A stretch of 64,000 nucleotides of DNA, taken from Methylobacterium ajmalii (lineage in GTDB: Bacteria; Pseudomonadota; Alphaproteobacteria; Rhizobiales; Beijerinckiaceae). Position numbers and translations under genes: made by a program. Where the stretch lies: positions 33,219-97,218 of the forward strand of contig NZ_JACWCT010000001.1 of the NCBI RefSeq assembly GCF_016613415.1. The letters are read 5' to 3'. Position 1 is the stretch's first letter, and each line of letters starts with the position of its first letter. Below are positions 20,348 through 28,372 of this stretch, one piece after another. A model generated the notes under the pieces. It ran no database searches, had not been told where the DNA came from, and was given only the letters and a program-made list of their open reading frames with translations.

Positions 20348-21811
20348 ATGCCGATGCGCCGCCCGACGACCTCCCTGCTGCTCGCCGCGCTCCTCCTCGG
20401 CGCCGCCCACCCGGCAGGCGCGCAGGCCGAGTCGGTGCCGCCGTTCCGCGCCCTTCAGGACAACCGCACGGTCCCGGAGTCGAAGGCGCAGGTGCAGCTC
20501 TCCTTCGCGCCGCTGGTCAAGCGCGCGGCGCCCAGCGTGGTCAACGTCTACGGCACCCATGTCGAGAAGCGCGCCGCCAACCGCGGCGCCATGGACGAGT
20601 TCCTGCGCCGCTTCTTCGGCGATGCCGGCCCGAACCTGCCGCAGGAGCGGGCGCAGCGCTCGCTCGGCTCGGGCGTCATCGTCGATGCCTCGGGGCTGAT
20701 CGTCACCAACAATCACGTCATCGAGAACATGAACGAGGTGAAGGTGGCGCTGAACGACCGGCGCGAGTTCGAGGCGCAGATCCTGCTGCGCGACCCCCGC
20801 ACCGACCTCGCCATCCTCAAGATCAAGAGCCCGAGCGGCGGCCTGACGCCGATGGAGATCGGCGATTCCGAGCACCTGCAGGTCGGCGACTTCGTGATCG
20901 CGATCGGCAACCCGTTCGGCGTCGGCCAGACGGTGACGCAGGGCATCGTCTCGGCGCTCGCCCGCACCCAGGTCGGCTCGGCCGACTACCAGTTCTTCAT
21001 CCAGACCGACGCGGCGATCAACCCGGGCAACTCGGGCGGCGCGCTGGTCGACCTCAACGGCGGCCTCGTCGGCATCAACACGGCGATCTACTCGCAGTCC
21101 GGCGGCAGCCACGGCATCGGCTTCGCCATCCCCGCCAGCATGGTCAAGGCGGTGGTGGAGACCGCCAAGGGCGGCGCCAAGACGGTGCGCCGGCCCTGGC
21201 TCGGCGCGCGCCTCCAGCACGTCACCCCGGACATCGCCGAGAGCGTCGGCCTCGACCACCCGACCGGCGTGATGGTCGCCTCGATGCAGCCGAAGAGCCC
21301 GGCCGAGGAGGCGGGGCTCAAGCGCGGCGACGTGATCCTGGCGGTGGACGGCCAGACGGTCGACGATCCGGAGGCCTTCGGCTACCGCTTCGCCCTGAAG
21401 GGCATCAAGGGCGAGACCAAGCTGACGGTCCTGCGCGGCTCCAGCCGCACGACGGTGCCGGTGCGCCTCGGCCCGGCGCCGGAGACCCGCCCGCGCGACG
21501 CGCTCAAGGTGAAGACCCGCTCGCCCTTCCTGGGCTCCACGGTGGTCAACCTGTCGCCGGCGGTGATCGAGGACCTGCAGCTCGACCTGCCGGCCGCGAC
21601 GCAGGGCGAGGGCGTGATCATCTCCGAGGTCGAGGCCGGCACCGTCGCCAACCGGGTCGGCCTGCAGAAGGGCGACATCCTGATCGCGGTGAACGGCACC
21701 CCGGTCGCCACCACCAAGGACCTGGAGCGGGTCACCCGCGCCACCGCCCCGATGTGGGAGGTCACGATCAACCGCGGCGGGCAGCAGATGACGTCGGTGT
21801 TCGGGGGGTAG
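20348..21811 (+). CDS. Do/DegP-type periplasmic serine endoprotease
   Basis: Trypsin-like envelope protease of 487 residues with a signal peptide (1 to about 25, ending GAQA). The triad is His123 (TNNHVIEN), Asp153 (RTDLAIL) and Ser229 (NPGNSGGALV). Two PDZ domains follow at about 280-370 and 385-480 (EEAGLKRGDVILAVDG, RVGLQKGDILIAVNGTPV). The LA-loop region is short, more like DegQ/DegS-type proteins than classical DegP, but two PDZ domains fit a Do protease. ATG 20348 is used; ATG 20354 is equally possible. It follows the glycosyltransferase gene by 29 bp and may share its transcript. Confidence 0.92.
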   Translation: MPMRRPTTSLLLAALLLGAAHPAGAQAESVPPFRALQDNRTVPESKAQVQLSFAPLVKRAAPSVVNVYGTHVEKRAANRGAMDEFLRRFFGDAGPNLPQERAQRSLGSGVIVDASGLIVTNNHVIENMNEVKVALNDRREFEAQILLRDPRTDLAILKIKSPSGGLTPMEIGDSEHLQVGDFVIAIGNPFGVGQTVTQGIVSALARTQVGSADYQFFIQTDAAINPGNSGGALVDLNGGLVGINTAIYSQSGGSHGIGFAIPASMVKAVVETAKGGAKTVRRPWLGARLQHVTPDIAESVGLDHPTGVMVASMQPKSPAEEAGLKRGDVILAVDGQTVDDPEAFGYRFALKGIKGETKLTVLRGSSRTTVPVRLGPAPETRPRDALKVKTRSPFLGSTVVNLSPAVIEDLQLDLPAATQGEGVIISEVEAGTVANRVGLQKGDILIAVNGTPVATTKDLERVTRATAPMWEVTINRGGQQMTSVFGG

Positions 21812-22298
21812 GGGCGCCTATCGTTCCCGCGCGTCCGGCCTCGTTGTCCGGGCCCGGGACGACAAGCGCCGTTCGGGGAGGAGGAGCACGGATCTTCTCC
21901 TGTTCCTGCGGGCGGCTACGAACGACACAGGCCTTTGCCGGGCCGAGCGACGACGACATCGGCGAGGGCCACGGCGAAGCGGTTCCTGCCGCGGGGCGTG
22001 GTCTTGGGTACGATCTGGGGTCGGCGGGCTTGCCGTGGCGGCTCCAGCCACCGGAGCGCGCCACCATCCGCTCCGATAGCCATGCCCCGCGGCCTGGGTC
22101 ACAGCGCGTTCCAGCCCCCCAATTCTCCCATCCATCGCGCCCGAGCCGGAAAAAGCGGACAACGCTCCGCGCAGAACACGAGCCAGAACCTGCGCAGCCC
22201 GCAGCTGGCCGCGCGGGGGGGAGACCAGCGTCTCGCCCACATCCCGAACTTCCTGCCCCTGAGGCAGTTACCCCGGCGCCCCGCGCCGGAGATCCCCG
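21812..22298. other. long spacer with no recognised gene
   Basis: These 487 bp follow the protease gene. Open frames here lack family features and have no codon bias distinct from background. No tRNA, repeat or strong terminator was seen. A promoter for the small gene at 22299 is expected near the right end. Confidence 0.4.
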
Positions 22299-22529
22299 AT
22301 GCCCACCCGCCCGACCTTCACCGCCTTGCTGCTTCTCGCCGGCCTCCTGCCGCTGACGCCCGCGCAGGCCGGGCCGGCCCAGGACTATATGTACCAGCGC
22401 CGCCAGCTCGGCCGCGGCCAGGTCTGCCGGCCGCCGCTGAAATTCGCGGCCGGCGCCTGCGTCCGGCGCTGCCCGGCGGGCTACCAGGACAACGGGGGCT
22501 ATTGCCGGCTGCGCAACATGCAGCGCTGA
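22299..22529 (+). CDS. small secreted Cys-containing protein
   Basis: This 76-residue protein has a clear signal peptide (MPTRPTFTALLLLAGLLPLT, cleavage near AQA-GP). The mature peptide is about 52 residues, basic and aromatic, with four cysteines: QVCRPP, GACVRRCPAGYQ and GYCRLR. The C-x7-8-C spacing suggests two disulfides in the periplasm. No family was recognised. It is convergent with the ABC ATPase gene at 22546, with a 16-bp gap. Confidence 0.65.
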   Translation: MPTRPTFTALLLLAGLLPLTPAQAGPAQDYMYQRRQLGRGQVCRPPLKFAAGACVRRCPAGYQDNGGYCRLRNMQR

Positions 22530-22545
22530 CCGCGACGCGGCGGGA

Positions 22546-23340
22546 TCACACCGCCGCCTTGTGGAAATGGCTGAGGAAGGCCTTCGTCGCGGCCTGCTGG
22601 GGGTCCTCGATGATCTGCCGGGCCGGTCCCTCCTCGACCACGAACCCGTCGCGCATGAACACGCAGGTGTCGGCGACATCGCGCGCGAAGGCGATCTCGT
22701 GGGTGACGAGCACCATCGTCATGCCCTCCGACGCCAGCTGGCGGACGACGCTCAGGACCTCCCCGACGAGCTCGGGATCGAGCGCCGAGGTCGCCTCGTC
22801 GAACAGCATCACCTCCGGCTGCATCGCCAGCGCCCGCGCGATGGCGACCCGCTGCTTCTGTCCCCCGGAGAGCCGGTCGGGATAGGCGTCGGCCTTCTCG
22901 CGCAAGCCGACCTTGTCGAGGAGCCGGACGGCGAGGTCCCGGGCATCGTCCCGCCCCCGGCCGAGCACGGTGACCGGCCCCTCCATGATGTTTTGGACGA
23001 CCGACATGTGGGGAAACAGGTTGAAGTTCTGAAACACCATGCCGACCGTCGAGCGGAAGGCGGCGAGGTCCCGGTCCCGCGGCATCCGATGGTCGGGGCC
23101 GAAGCGCATCGCGTGCGACCCGATGCGAATCGTGCCCTCGCACGGGATGGTGAGGAGGTTCAGGCAGCGCAGCAGGGTCGACTTGCCCGAGCCGCTCGGG
23201 CCGATGAGCGAGAGGACCCCGCCCTTCGGCACGCTCAGGGAGATGTCCTTGAGCACCGGCACCGGGCCGAACGACTTCCTGACGTGCTCGACCGCGATCA
23301 TCGTCGTCTCCGGCATGGCCCGCACCGCTTCCGTCGTCAT
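22546..23340 (-). CDS. polar amino acid ABC transporter ATP-binding protein
   Basis: This 264-residue ATPase belongs to the amino acid uptake class (GlnQ/HisP type). Walker A GPSGSGKST is at about 47-55, the Q-loop at VFQNFNLFPHMSV, signature LSGGQKQR and Walker B VMLFDEATSALDPE, and the H-loop is LVTHEIAFARD. HMSVVQNIMEGPV is typical of polar amino acid systems. ATG 23340 is 17 bp after the permease stop. It is the last gene of the order binding protein, racemase-like, permease, ATPase on the minus strand. Confidence 0.93.
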   Translation of the reverse strand: MTTEAVRAMPETTMIAVEHVRKSFGPVPVLKDISLSVPKGGVLSLIGPSGSGKSTLLRCLNLLTIPCEGTIRIGSHAMRFGPDHRMPRDRDLAAFRSTVGMVFQNFNLFPHMSVVQNIMEGPVTVLGRGRDDARDLAVRLLDKVGLREKADAYPDRLSGGQKQRVAIARALAMQPEVMLFDEATSALDPELVGEVLSVVRQLASEGMTMVLVTHEIAFARDVADTCVFMRDGFVVEEGPARQIIEDPQQAATKAFLSHFHKAAV

Positions 23341-23357
23341 GGGGTCCTTCCTCGTGC

Positions 23358-24017
23358 TCACCGGGCGAGCCTGCGCTCGAGGCCGTGGGCGAGGGTCGTG
23401 AGCGGGAACAGGATGATGAAGTAGATGACCGCGATCATCGTGTAGACCTCGAGCGGCTTGTACGTCGCCGAGGTGATGAGCTGTCCCTGGTAGAGCAGAT
23501 CGGGAACGGCGAGCACGGACAGGAGCGAGGTGTTCTTCAGCTGGAGGACGACCTGGTTGACGAGGGGCGGGATCATCCGCTTGAGCGCCTGGGGCAGGAC
23601 GACGCGCCGCATCAGCGCCGCCCGGCGCATGCCGAGGGCCCGCCCGGCATCCCACTGGCCGGTGTCGATCGAGGCGATGCCGCCGCGGATGATCTCGGCG
23701 AAGAACGACGCGCCGTAGAGCGTCAGGGCGATGAACGCCGCCGTCGCGGGCTTGAGCTCGACGCCGATCACGATCGGGAGGGCGTAGTAGATCCAGACCA
23801 GCTGTACGAGCACGGGCGTGCAGCGGAAGATCTCGATGAAGGCCAGGAGCGGGAGGGTCACCACCCTGGCGTCGGCGAGGCGCGCGACGGCGATCAGGCC
23901 GCCGACGACGAAGCCGGCGATCGCCGTGACGATGGTGAACCCGATCGTGTACAGGGCGCCGATCGCGATCAGGCCCTTGTATTGCAGCAGGAACGAAAAG
24001 TCCCACTCGTAAGTCAT
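23358..24017 (-). CDS. polar amino acid ABC transporter permease
   Basis: Inner-membrane permease of 219 residues, typical for the HisMQ type. Predicted segments cover about 15-40, 55-75, 85-110 and 185-208. The EAA loop that docks the ATPase is DAGRALGMRRAALMRRVVLP, followed by QALKRMIPPLVNQ. FFAEIIRGGIASID is the expected strand before the EAA loop. Only one permease is present, so the membrane part is a homodimer unless another gene elsewhere supplies a partner. It sits 18 bp downstream of the racemase-like gene. Confidence 0.92.
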   Translation of the reverse strand: MTYEWDFSFLLQYKGLIAIGALYTIGFTIVTAIAGFVVGGLIAVARLADARVVTLPLLAFIEIFRCTPVLVQLVWIYYALPIVIGVELKPATAAFIALTLYGASFFAEIIRGGIASIDTGQWDAGRALGMRRAALMRRVVLPQALKRMIPPLVNQVVLQLKNTSLLSVLAVPDLLYQGQLITSATYKPLEVYTMIAVIYFIILFPLTTLAHGLERRLAR

Positions 24018-24035
24018 CGTCTGCTCCGGCCCGCT

Positions 24036-24728
24036 CTACGGGTATCGTGTCTGCGTGAGGCCCGAGTGAAACCAGCGGCCCAGGGTGATGACGTCGAAGA
24101 CGGGGACGCCGAACGCCTCGGCGACGGCGCGCGAGAACGGCGGCAGGTTGGTGCATTCCATCACGAGGGCGCCGACGTCGCCCCGCGCGATCAGCGCGCC
24201 CGCGGCCGCCAGGACGTCGCGGGCGAGGGCGGCCGCGTCGTAGGCCGCCTCCCGCTCGATCAGGCCGCGCAGCGCCCCGTTCGCCGGCAGGCCGACGACC
24301 GGCGTGGCGGGATCGGCCCCCACCTCGACGAAGTGGGCCGGCGTGAGCGCGTCGGCGTCGTAGGTCACGACCCCGGCCCGCTTGCCGCCGGGCAGGCAGC
24401 GGTCGACCAGCGGGAGCTGCATCAGGCTCGATGTCGCGAGCGGCAGCGACATCCGGGCGGCGAGCGCGCGCTGCCGCGCCGCGAGGAACCCGCACGACGT
24501 GATGACGCCGACGGCGCCGCGGGCCCGCAGCGCCTCCCCGGCCGCCACGAAGGCGTCCGCCAGGTCGGCGTCCCGCCCCCCGACGACCCGCCGCGCGGTG
24601 GCGCCGCGCACGACCTCGAACAGGACCGGAAAGGGCCAGCTCGCCGCGTGCCCGACATCGCCGGGGGGGCGCTCGAACCGGGTGTCGAGCATGATGATGC
24701 CCAACGGCGGGGCGGGGTCAGGGGGCAT
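24036..24728 (-). CDS. Asp/Glu racemase superfamily protein
   Basis: This 230-residue protein belongs to the aspartate/glutamate/hydantoin racemase superfamily (also maleate isomerase and decarboxylases). Two candidate catalytic cysteines are present: VITSCGFLA (about C89) and VMECTNLPPF (about C193). LGIIMLDTRFERPPGD opens the fold. Lying between the binding protein and the permease of an amino acid ABC system, it may racemise or otherwise convert the imported ligand. No substrate can be assigned, and the D/L specificity is inference from family. Confidence 0.75.
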   Translation of the reverse strand: MPPDPAPPLGIIMLDTRFERPPGDVGHAASWPFPVLFEVVRGATARRVVGGRDADLADAFVAAGEALRARGAVGVITSCGFLAARQRALAARMSLPLATSSLMQLPLVDRCLPGGKRAGVVTYDADALTPAHFVEVGADPATPVVGLPANGALRGLIEREAAYDAAALARDVLAAAGALIARGDVGALVMECTNLPPFSRAVAEAFGVPVFDVITLGRWFHSGLTQTRYP

Positions 24729-24766
24729 GGAGCGAGACGGGGAGGATGGGTCGAGGGCGCGAGGAC

Positions 24767-24846
24767 ACGGCCCGGGCGGGACGTCCCGGGCCGTGGCGAC
24801 GGGCGCGCGTCATATGGTTTTCCGGAAGTCGTCTTCCGAAAAAACC
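24767..24846 (-). terminator. two tandem hairpins between binding protein and racemase-like gene
   Basis: Read on the minus strand, the first stem after the binding-protein stop pairs GGTTTTTTCGGAAG with CTTCCGGAAAACC (24816-24846, one bulge). The second pairs ACGGCCCGGG with CCCGGGCCGT (24767-24794). Because the downstream genes belong to the same uptake system, these probably give partial termination or mRNA protection, so that binding protein is made in excess. Confidence 0.6.
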
Positions 24847-24849
24847 GGA

Positions 24850-25701
24850 TCAGAACGTGATCTCGGCCGGGATGTCCCCGGCCTTGACCCCGACCAGCTC
24901 CAGGCTGGAGGTGATCCAGCCCTTCATCGCGCCGAGGCCGCGATTGTACTCGAGCCAGTTGTCGACGAAGGTCCGGAACCGAGGATCCGGCTCGGCCCGC
25001 ACGCCGGCGCAGGTCGGCTGCGCGCTCGCCGGCGTCGGCACGATGATCTTGCCGACCTTGGGGTTCTTCTTCACCGTCACCAGCGACAGCATCGCGACCT
25101 GGATGACGCAGTCGGCGCGGTTTGACTGCACCGACAGCATGGCGTCGTCAGGGGTCTTCAGCGCGAGCAGCGTGGCGTTGGGGATGATGCGCCGGGCGAA
25201 CAGGTCGTGGGTCGAGCCGATGTCGACGGCGACCCGGACCTCGGGCTTGTTGAGGTCGGCCCAGGTCTTCGGCTCGAAGCCCGGCTTGGCGATGATGGTG
25301 AAGGTGTTCAGCATGATCGGCCGGGTGAACTCGACCGTGAGGGCGCGCGAGGGCGTCGGCGACAGGCCGAACATGATGTCGATCTTGTTCGCCTGGAGGT
25401 CGAGCACCGCGTTGCCCCAGGTGGTCTCGGCGATCTCGAGCTCGGCATCCATCGCCTTGGCGAGGTCCTGCGCCATGCTCACGCAGAAGCCGGACCACTC
25501 GCCGGACGCGATGTCCTTCTTGTAGTACGGCTCGGTCCCGACGATGCCGGCGATGCGCAGCTTCTTGGTCCGCCGGATGCGCTGGAACGTGTTCTCGGCC
25601 GCGGGCCCCGTCTGAGCCTGGGCAGTACCGATCGGGGAGAGGGCGGCCGCCGCCAGCGTGCCGGCGCCGAGAAGCGATGCGATGTCCCTGCGTGATACCA
25701 T
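24850..25701 (-). CDS. polar amino acid ABC transporter substrate-binding protein
   Basis: Family-3 extracellular solute-binding protein of 283 residues. The leader has a twin-arginine-like MVSRRDIASLLGAG followed by a hydrophobic stretch ending in AQAQ. The ligand fold carries KKLRIAGIVGTEPYYKKDI, SGFCVSMAQDLAKAMDAE, KIDIMFGLSPTPSRALTVEF and VRVAVDIGSTHDLFARR. Asp and Arg residues in the hinge regions fit amino acid ligands. It is the first gene of the cluster and is followed by two hairpins. Start ATG at 25701 is chosen because it sits directly before the signal peptide. Confidence 0.9.
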   Translation of the reverse strand: MVSRRDIASLLGAGTLAAAALSPIGTAQAQTGPAAENTFQRIRRTKKLRIAGIVGTEPYYKKDIASGEWSGFCVSMAQDLAKAMDAELEIAETTWGNAVLDLQANKIDIMFGLSPTPSRALTVEFTRPIMLNTFTIIAKPGFEPKTWADLNKPEVRVAVDIGSTHDLFARRIIPNATLLALKTPDDAMLSVQSNRADCVIQVAMLSLVTVKKNPKVGKIIVPTPASAQPTCAGVRAEPDPRFRTFVDNWLEYNRGLGAMKGWITSSLELVGVKAGDIPAEITF

Positions 25702-25832
25702 GACGGGCCCTCTCCGTGTTAGCTTGGCGGTTCTTAAGCCCTTAGGCCGCATGGCGGGAGTCTTGTCGATAGGCGCCCCGACGCCACCATGCCTGGATTG
25801 CGGGCAGGCCTGACAAGGGCGGCGCCAGGTTT

Positions 25833-25859
25833 CCGCCCCGCCCGCCGCGGGCGGGGCGG
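25833..25859 (-). terminator. G+C hairpin after the branched-chain-type binding protein
   Basis: A 12-bp perfect stem CCGCCCCGCCCG / CGGGCGGGGCGG with a 3-base loop lies just beyond the minus-strand stop at 25865. It is a terminator-like 3' end without a long U-run. Confidence 0.55.
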
Positions 25860-25864
25860 CGGCG

Positions 25865-27100
25865 CTACTTGGCGGCCGCCTTCACCAGCGGGCAGCCGCC
25901 CTCGGCGAGCGGCCGGAACGCCTCGTCGCCCGGCACCGTGGCGATGAGCTTGTAGAGGTCCCACTCGCCGGTGGATTCCTTCGGGGTCTTCACCTGCATC
26001 AGGTACATGTCGTGGACCATCCGGCCGTCCTCGCGGATCTTGCCGTTCGTCGCGAACATGTCGTTGACCGGGGTCTCGCGCATCCGGGCGACCACCGTCT
26101 TGGCGTCGTCGGTGCCGGCGGCCTGCACGGCCTTCAGGTAGTGCAGCACCGAGGAATAGACGCCGGCCTGGTGCATCGTCGGCATCAGCCCGGCCTTCTC
26201 CTTGAAGCGGGTCGCGAAGGCGCGGGTCTCGGGCGTGCGGTCCCAGTAGAAGGCGGTGGTGAGCAGCAGGTTCTGCGCCACCTCGATCCCGAGGCTGTGC
26301 ACGTCGTCGATGTTGATGAGGAGCGCCAGCAGGGTCTGGCCGCCCTGGACGAGGCCGAACTCGTGCGCCTGCTTGATCGCGTTGACGGTGTCGCCGCCGG
26401 CATTGGCGAAGGCGATCAGCTTCGAGCCCGAGCCTTGCGCCTGGAGCAGGAACGACGAGAAGTCGGCGGTGGCGAAGGGCGCGCGCACCGTGGAGAGCAC
26501 CTTGCCGCCCGAGCGCTTGACCTCCGCGACCGCGTCGCGCTCCAGCGCGTGGCCGAAGGCGTAGTCGGCGGTGACGAAGCTCCAGGTGTCGAGACCCTTC
26601 TTCACCGCGGCGTTCCCGGAAACGTGCGAGAGCGCGTAAGTGTCGTAGGTCCAGTGGATGCCGGTGGGCGAGCATTGCGGGCCGGTGAGGTCCGAGGTGC
26701 CGCCGCCCGAGACGATCAGCACCTTGCCCTTCTCCTTGGCGATCTGCTGGACCGCGAGCGCCACCGAGGAGGTCGGCACGTCGAGGATCACGTCGACGCC
26801 GTCGCGGTCGTACCATTGCCGGGCGATGTTGGAGCCGACATCCGGCTTGTTCTGGTGATCGGCGAACACGACCTCGATCGGCTTGCCGTCGAGGCTGCCG
26901 CCGAAATCCTTGACCGCCATCTCGGCGGCGATCACCGAGCCGCGGCCGGTGGAATCGGCGTAGACGCTCGACATGTCGTTGAGGACCGCGAGCTTGACCT
27001 TGCCGTCGGAGAGGCGTGGCTCGGCGGCGCGGGTGGGGACGGTCAGGGCACAGAGGGACGCGGCGGCGAGCAGCGCGGCGCGAAGGGGCGTGAGGGGCAT
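25865..27100 (-). CDS. branched-chain amino acid-type ABC substrate-binding protein (orphan)
   Basis: Periplasmic binding protein of 411 residues, type I fold (LivJ/UrtA-like group). Signal peptide is about 1-25 (MPLTPLRAALLAAASLCALT, ending TRAAEP). The mature part has VKLAVLNDMSSVYADSTG, VFADHQNKPDVGSNIARQWY and VDVILDVPTSSVALAVQQIA. LIVSGGGTSDLTG and WTYDTYALSH are further family features. No permease or ATPase of this class is nearby. The protein is clearly paralogous to the one at 30828, sharing VVFADHQNKPDVGS-type sequence. The ligand is unknown. Confidence 0.88.
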   Translation of the reverse strand: MPLTPLRAALLAAASLCALTVPTRAAEPRLSDGKVKLAVLNDMSSVYADSTGRGSVIAAEMAVKDFGGSLDGKPIEVVFADHQNKPDVGSNIARQWYDRDGVDVILDVPTSSVALAVQQIAKEKGKVLIVSGGGTSDLTGPQCSPTGIHWTYDTYALSHVSGNAAVKKGLDTWSFVTADYAFGHALERDAVAEVKRSGGKVLSTVRAPFATADFSSFLLQAQGSGSKLIAFANAGGDTVNAIKQAHEFGLVQGGQTLLALLINIDDVHSLGIEVAQNLLLTTAFYWDRTPETRAFATRFKEKAGLMPTMHQAGVYSSVLHYLKAVQAAGTDDAKTVVARMRETPVNDMFATNGKIREDGRMVHDMYLMQVKTPKESTGEWDLYKLIATVPGDEAFRPLAEGGCPLVKAAAK

Positions 27101-27648
27101 TGGGCGTTCTCCCGGGCGCGTCCGCTTCTGGTCGAGCGGATCGTGGCGAGCCCATCAGAGGGGGCGGGGCGGCGGAGCGCAAGTCCGGGATCGCCCGCTC
27201 CGCACGCATCACGTCGGGGATCGCCCGGGCCTCGCCCTCGTCCCCTGCAACCCCGATCCGAGGGCCGGTCGGCCGTGGACAGCGACGGCGCATTCTTTGC
27301 CCGAGGTCGATCCCGAGCCGAATCGTCGCGGAATGGTGGTAGCGCGGGATCGGGAGAACAGACAGCGCAGGCCTGCCAGACCGGACAGTCAGGAATCTCA
27401 TCCGCCCCGCAAGGTAAACGATCGCAAGGCACAAGTTGTCTCTAAGGTAAACTTGGCTGGGGGACGTGGATAGGGATCCACCGGACCGCCATACGAAAAC
27501 ATGAGATGGTACAGTGGGTTAGCTTCGCTTCCGCCACAGAATGCGTAGCAGCAGGGTGGAGCGGCAGCAAGGACGAACGCTGGGGCCAGCCTGAGGACGG
27601 CGGCGCACGGGGACGCACCCTTGCAGAGCCCCCGGCCATCCGCCGTCG
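27101..27648. other. spacer without recognised gene, left of the ISL3 remnant
   Basis: These 548 bp lie between the binding-protein start and the transposase remnant. Codon patterns in all frames are unlike the surrounding genes, and the G+C content falls between about 27400 and 27550. It probably holds the promoter for the minus-strand gene plus degraded insertion sequence. No terminal inverted repeat could be defined. Confidence 0.4.
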
Positions 27649-28110
27649 ATGTCCCGTAATCGCTTCTGGCTCCTTGAGTTCATAGCTTTGGCAGGAGGGT
27701 ACGAAGGCAGGGTCCGCGTAGGGTGCCCCACACCCTCGGGGCTGGATGCGAGCGACGCGGCTGTGGTGAGACGCGTCGAGCAGGATGACACCGCACGGAC
27801 GATCACGGGTCTGGCTGGCCGCTTCACGGCCCTGGTGCGCTGCAGGGAAGGGCAAGACCGTCACCAATGATCAGGATGCGGACGCCGCAGCGGACATCGC
27901 CGCCTGGATCACGCAAGCACGGAATTGCGACGCTCCTGCCATCGCGACGTTCGCCGCGGGATTGGAGGCGGACATCGCCGCCGTCCGGGCTGCTCTCACG
28001 GAGCCATGGAGCAGCGGCCAGGCGGAAAGCCAGGTCAACCGGCTCGAGCTCATGAAGCGCCAGTGCTACGGACGGGCAGGCCTCGATCTCCTGAAGCGCC
28101 GCCTGGTTCC
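27649..28110 (+). pseudogene. ISL3-type transposase remnant (C-terminal part, frameshifted)
   Basis: Two reading frames join into the C-terminal region of an ISL3/IS1096-type transposase. The first frame gives ARTITGLAGRFTALVRCREG (about 27793-27852). The second, shifted near 27850-27870, gives DIAAWITQARNCDAPAIATF, LEADIAAVRAALTEPW, SSGQAESQVNRLELMKRQ and CYGRAGLDLLKRRL (to about 28110). The SSGQAE(S/G)Q-N-L-K-MYGRAGFDLL-R stretch is diagnostic of that family. The N-terminal two thirds and the DDE core are missing, so it cannot be active. Insertion ends were not found. Confidence 0.8.
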
Positions 28111-28372
28111 GGCCGCCCGATCCACGCAAAACGAGCAGGAACCAGAAAGAAGGGGCAATCCCAATCCCAGTCGGCGCCAGCCGCGTCTGGCTCACCGCAG
28201 CGACAGCGAGGTCGTTGTCGCCGCCTAGCTGCAGCGCCCGCAGTGGGGCGATATCGACCCAGGCGTCCGCATTGCCGAAGGCAACTCCGCCCAGCCTCGT
28301 CAAGTCGGTCGGCCCGCGTCGGTCAGCCGCTCGAATCGGCTCACCGCGCGCGGTCCCTGCTTTGACCAGATC

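Noticed and set aside
27442..27867. Minus-strand open frame in the ISL3 remnant region
   Set aside because: It is antisense to the transposase fragments and has no family motifs.
27824..28303. Minus-strand open frame of about 159 codons
   Set aside because: It overlaps the plus-strand transposase remnant and looks like its shadow.
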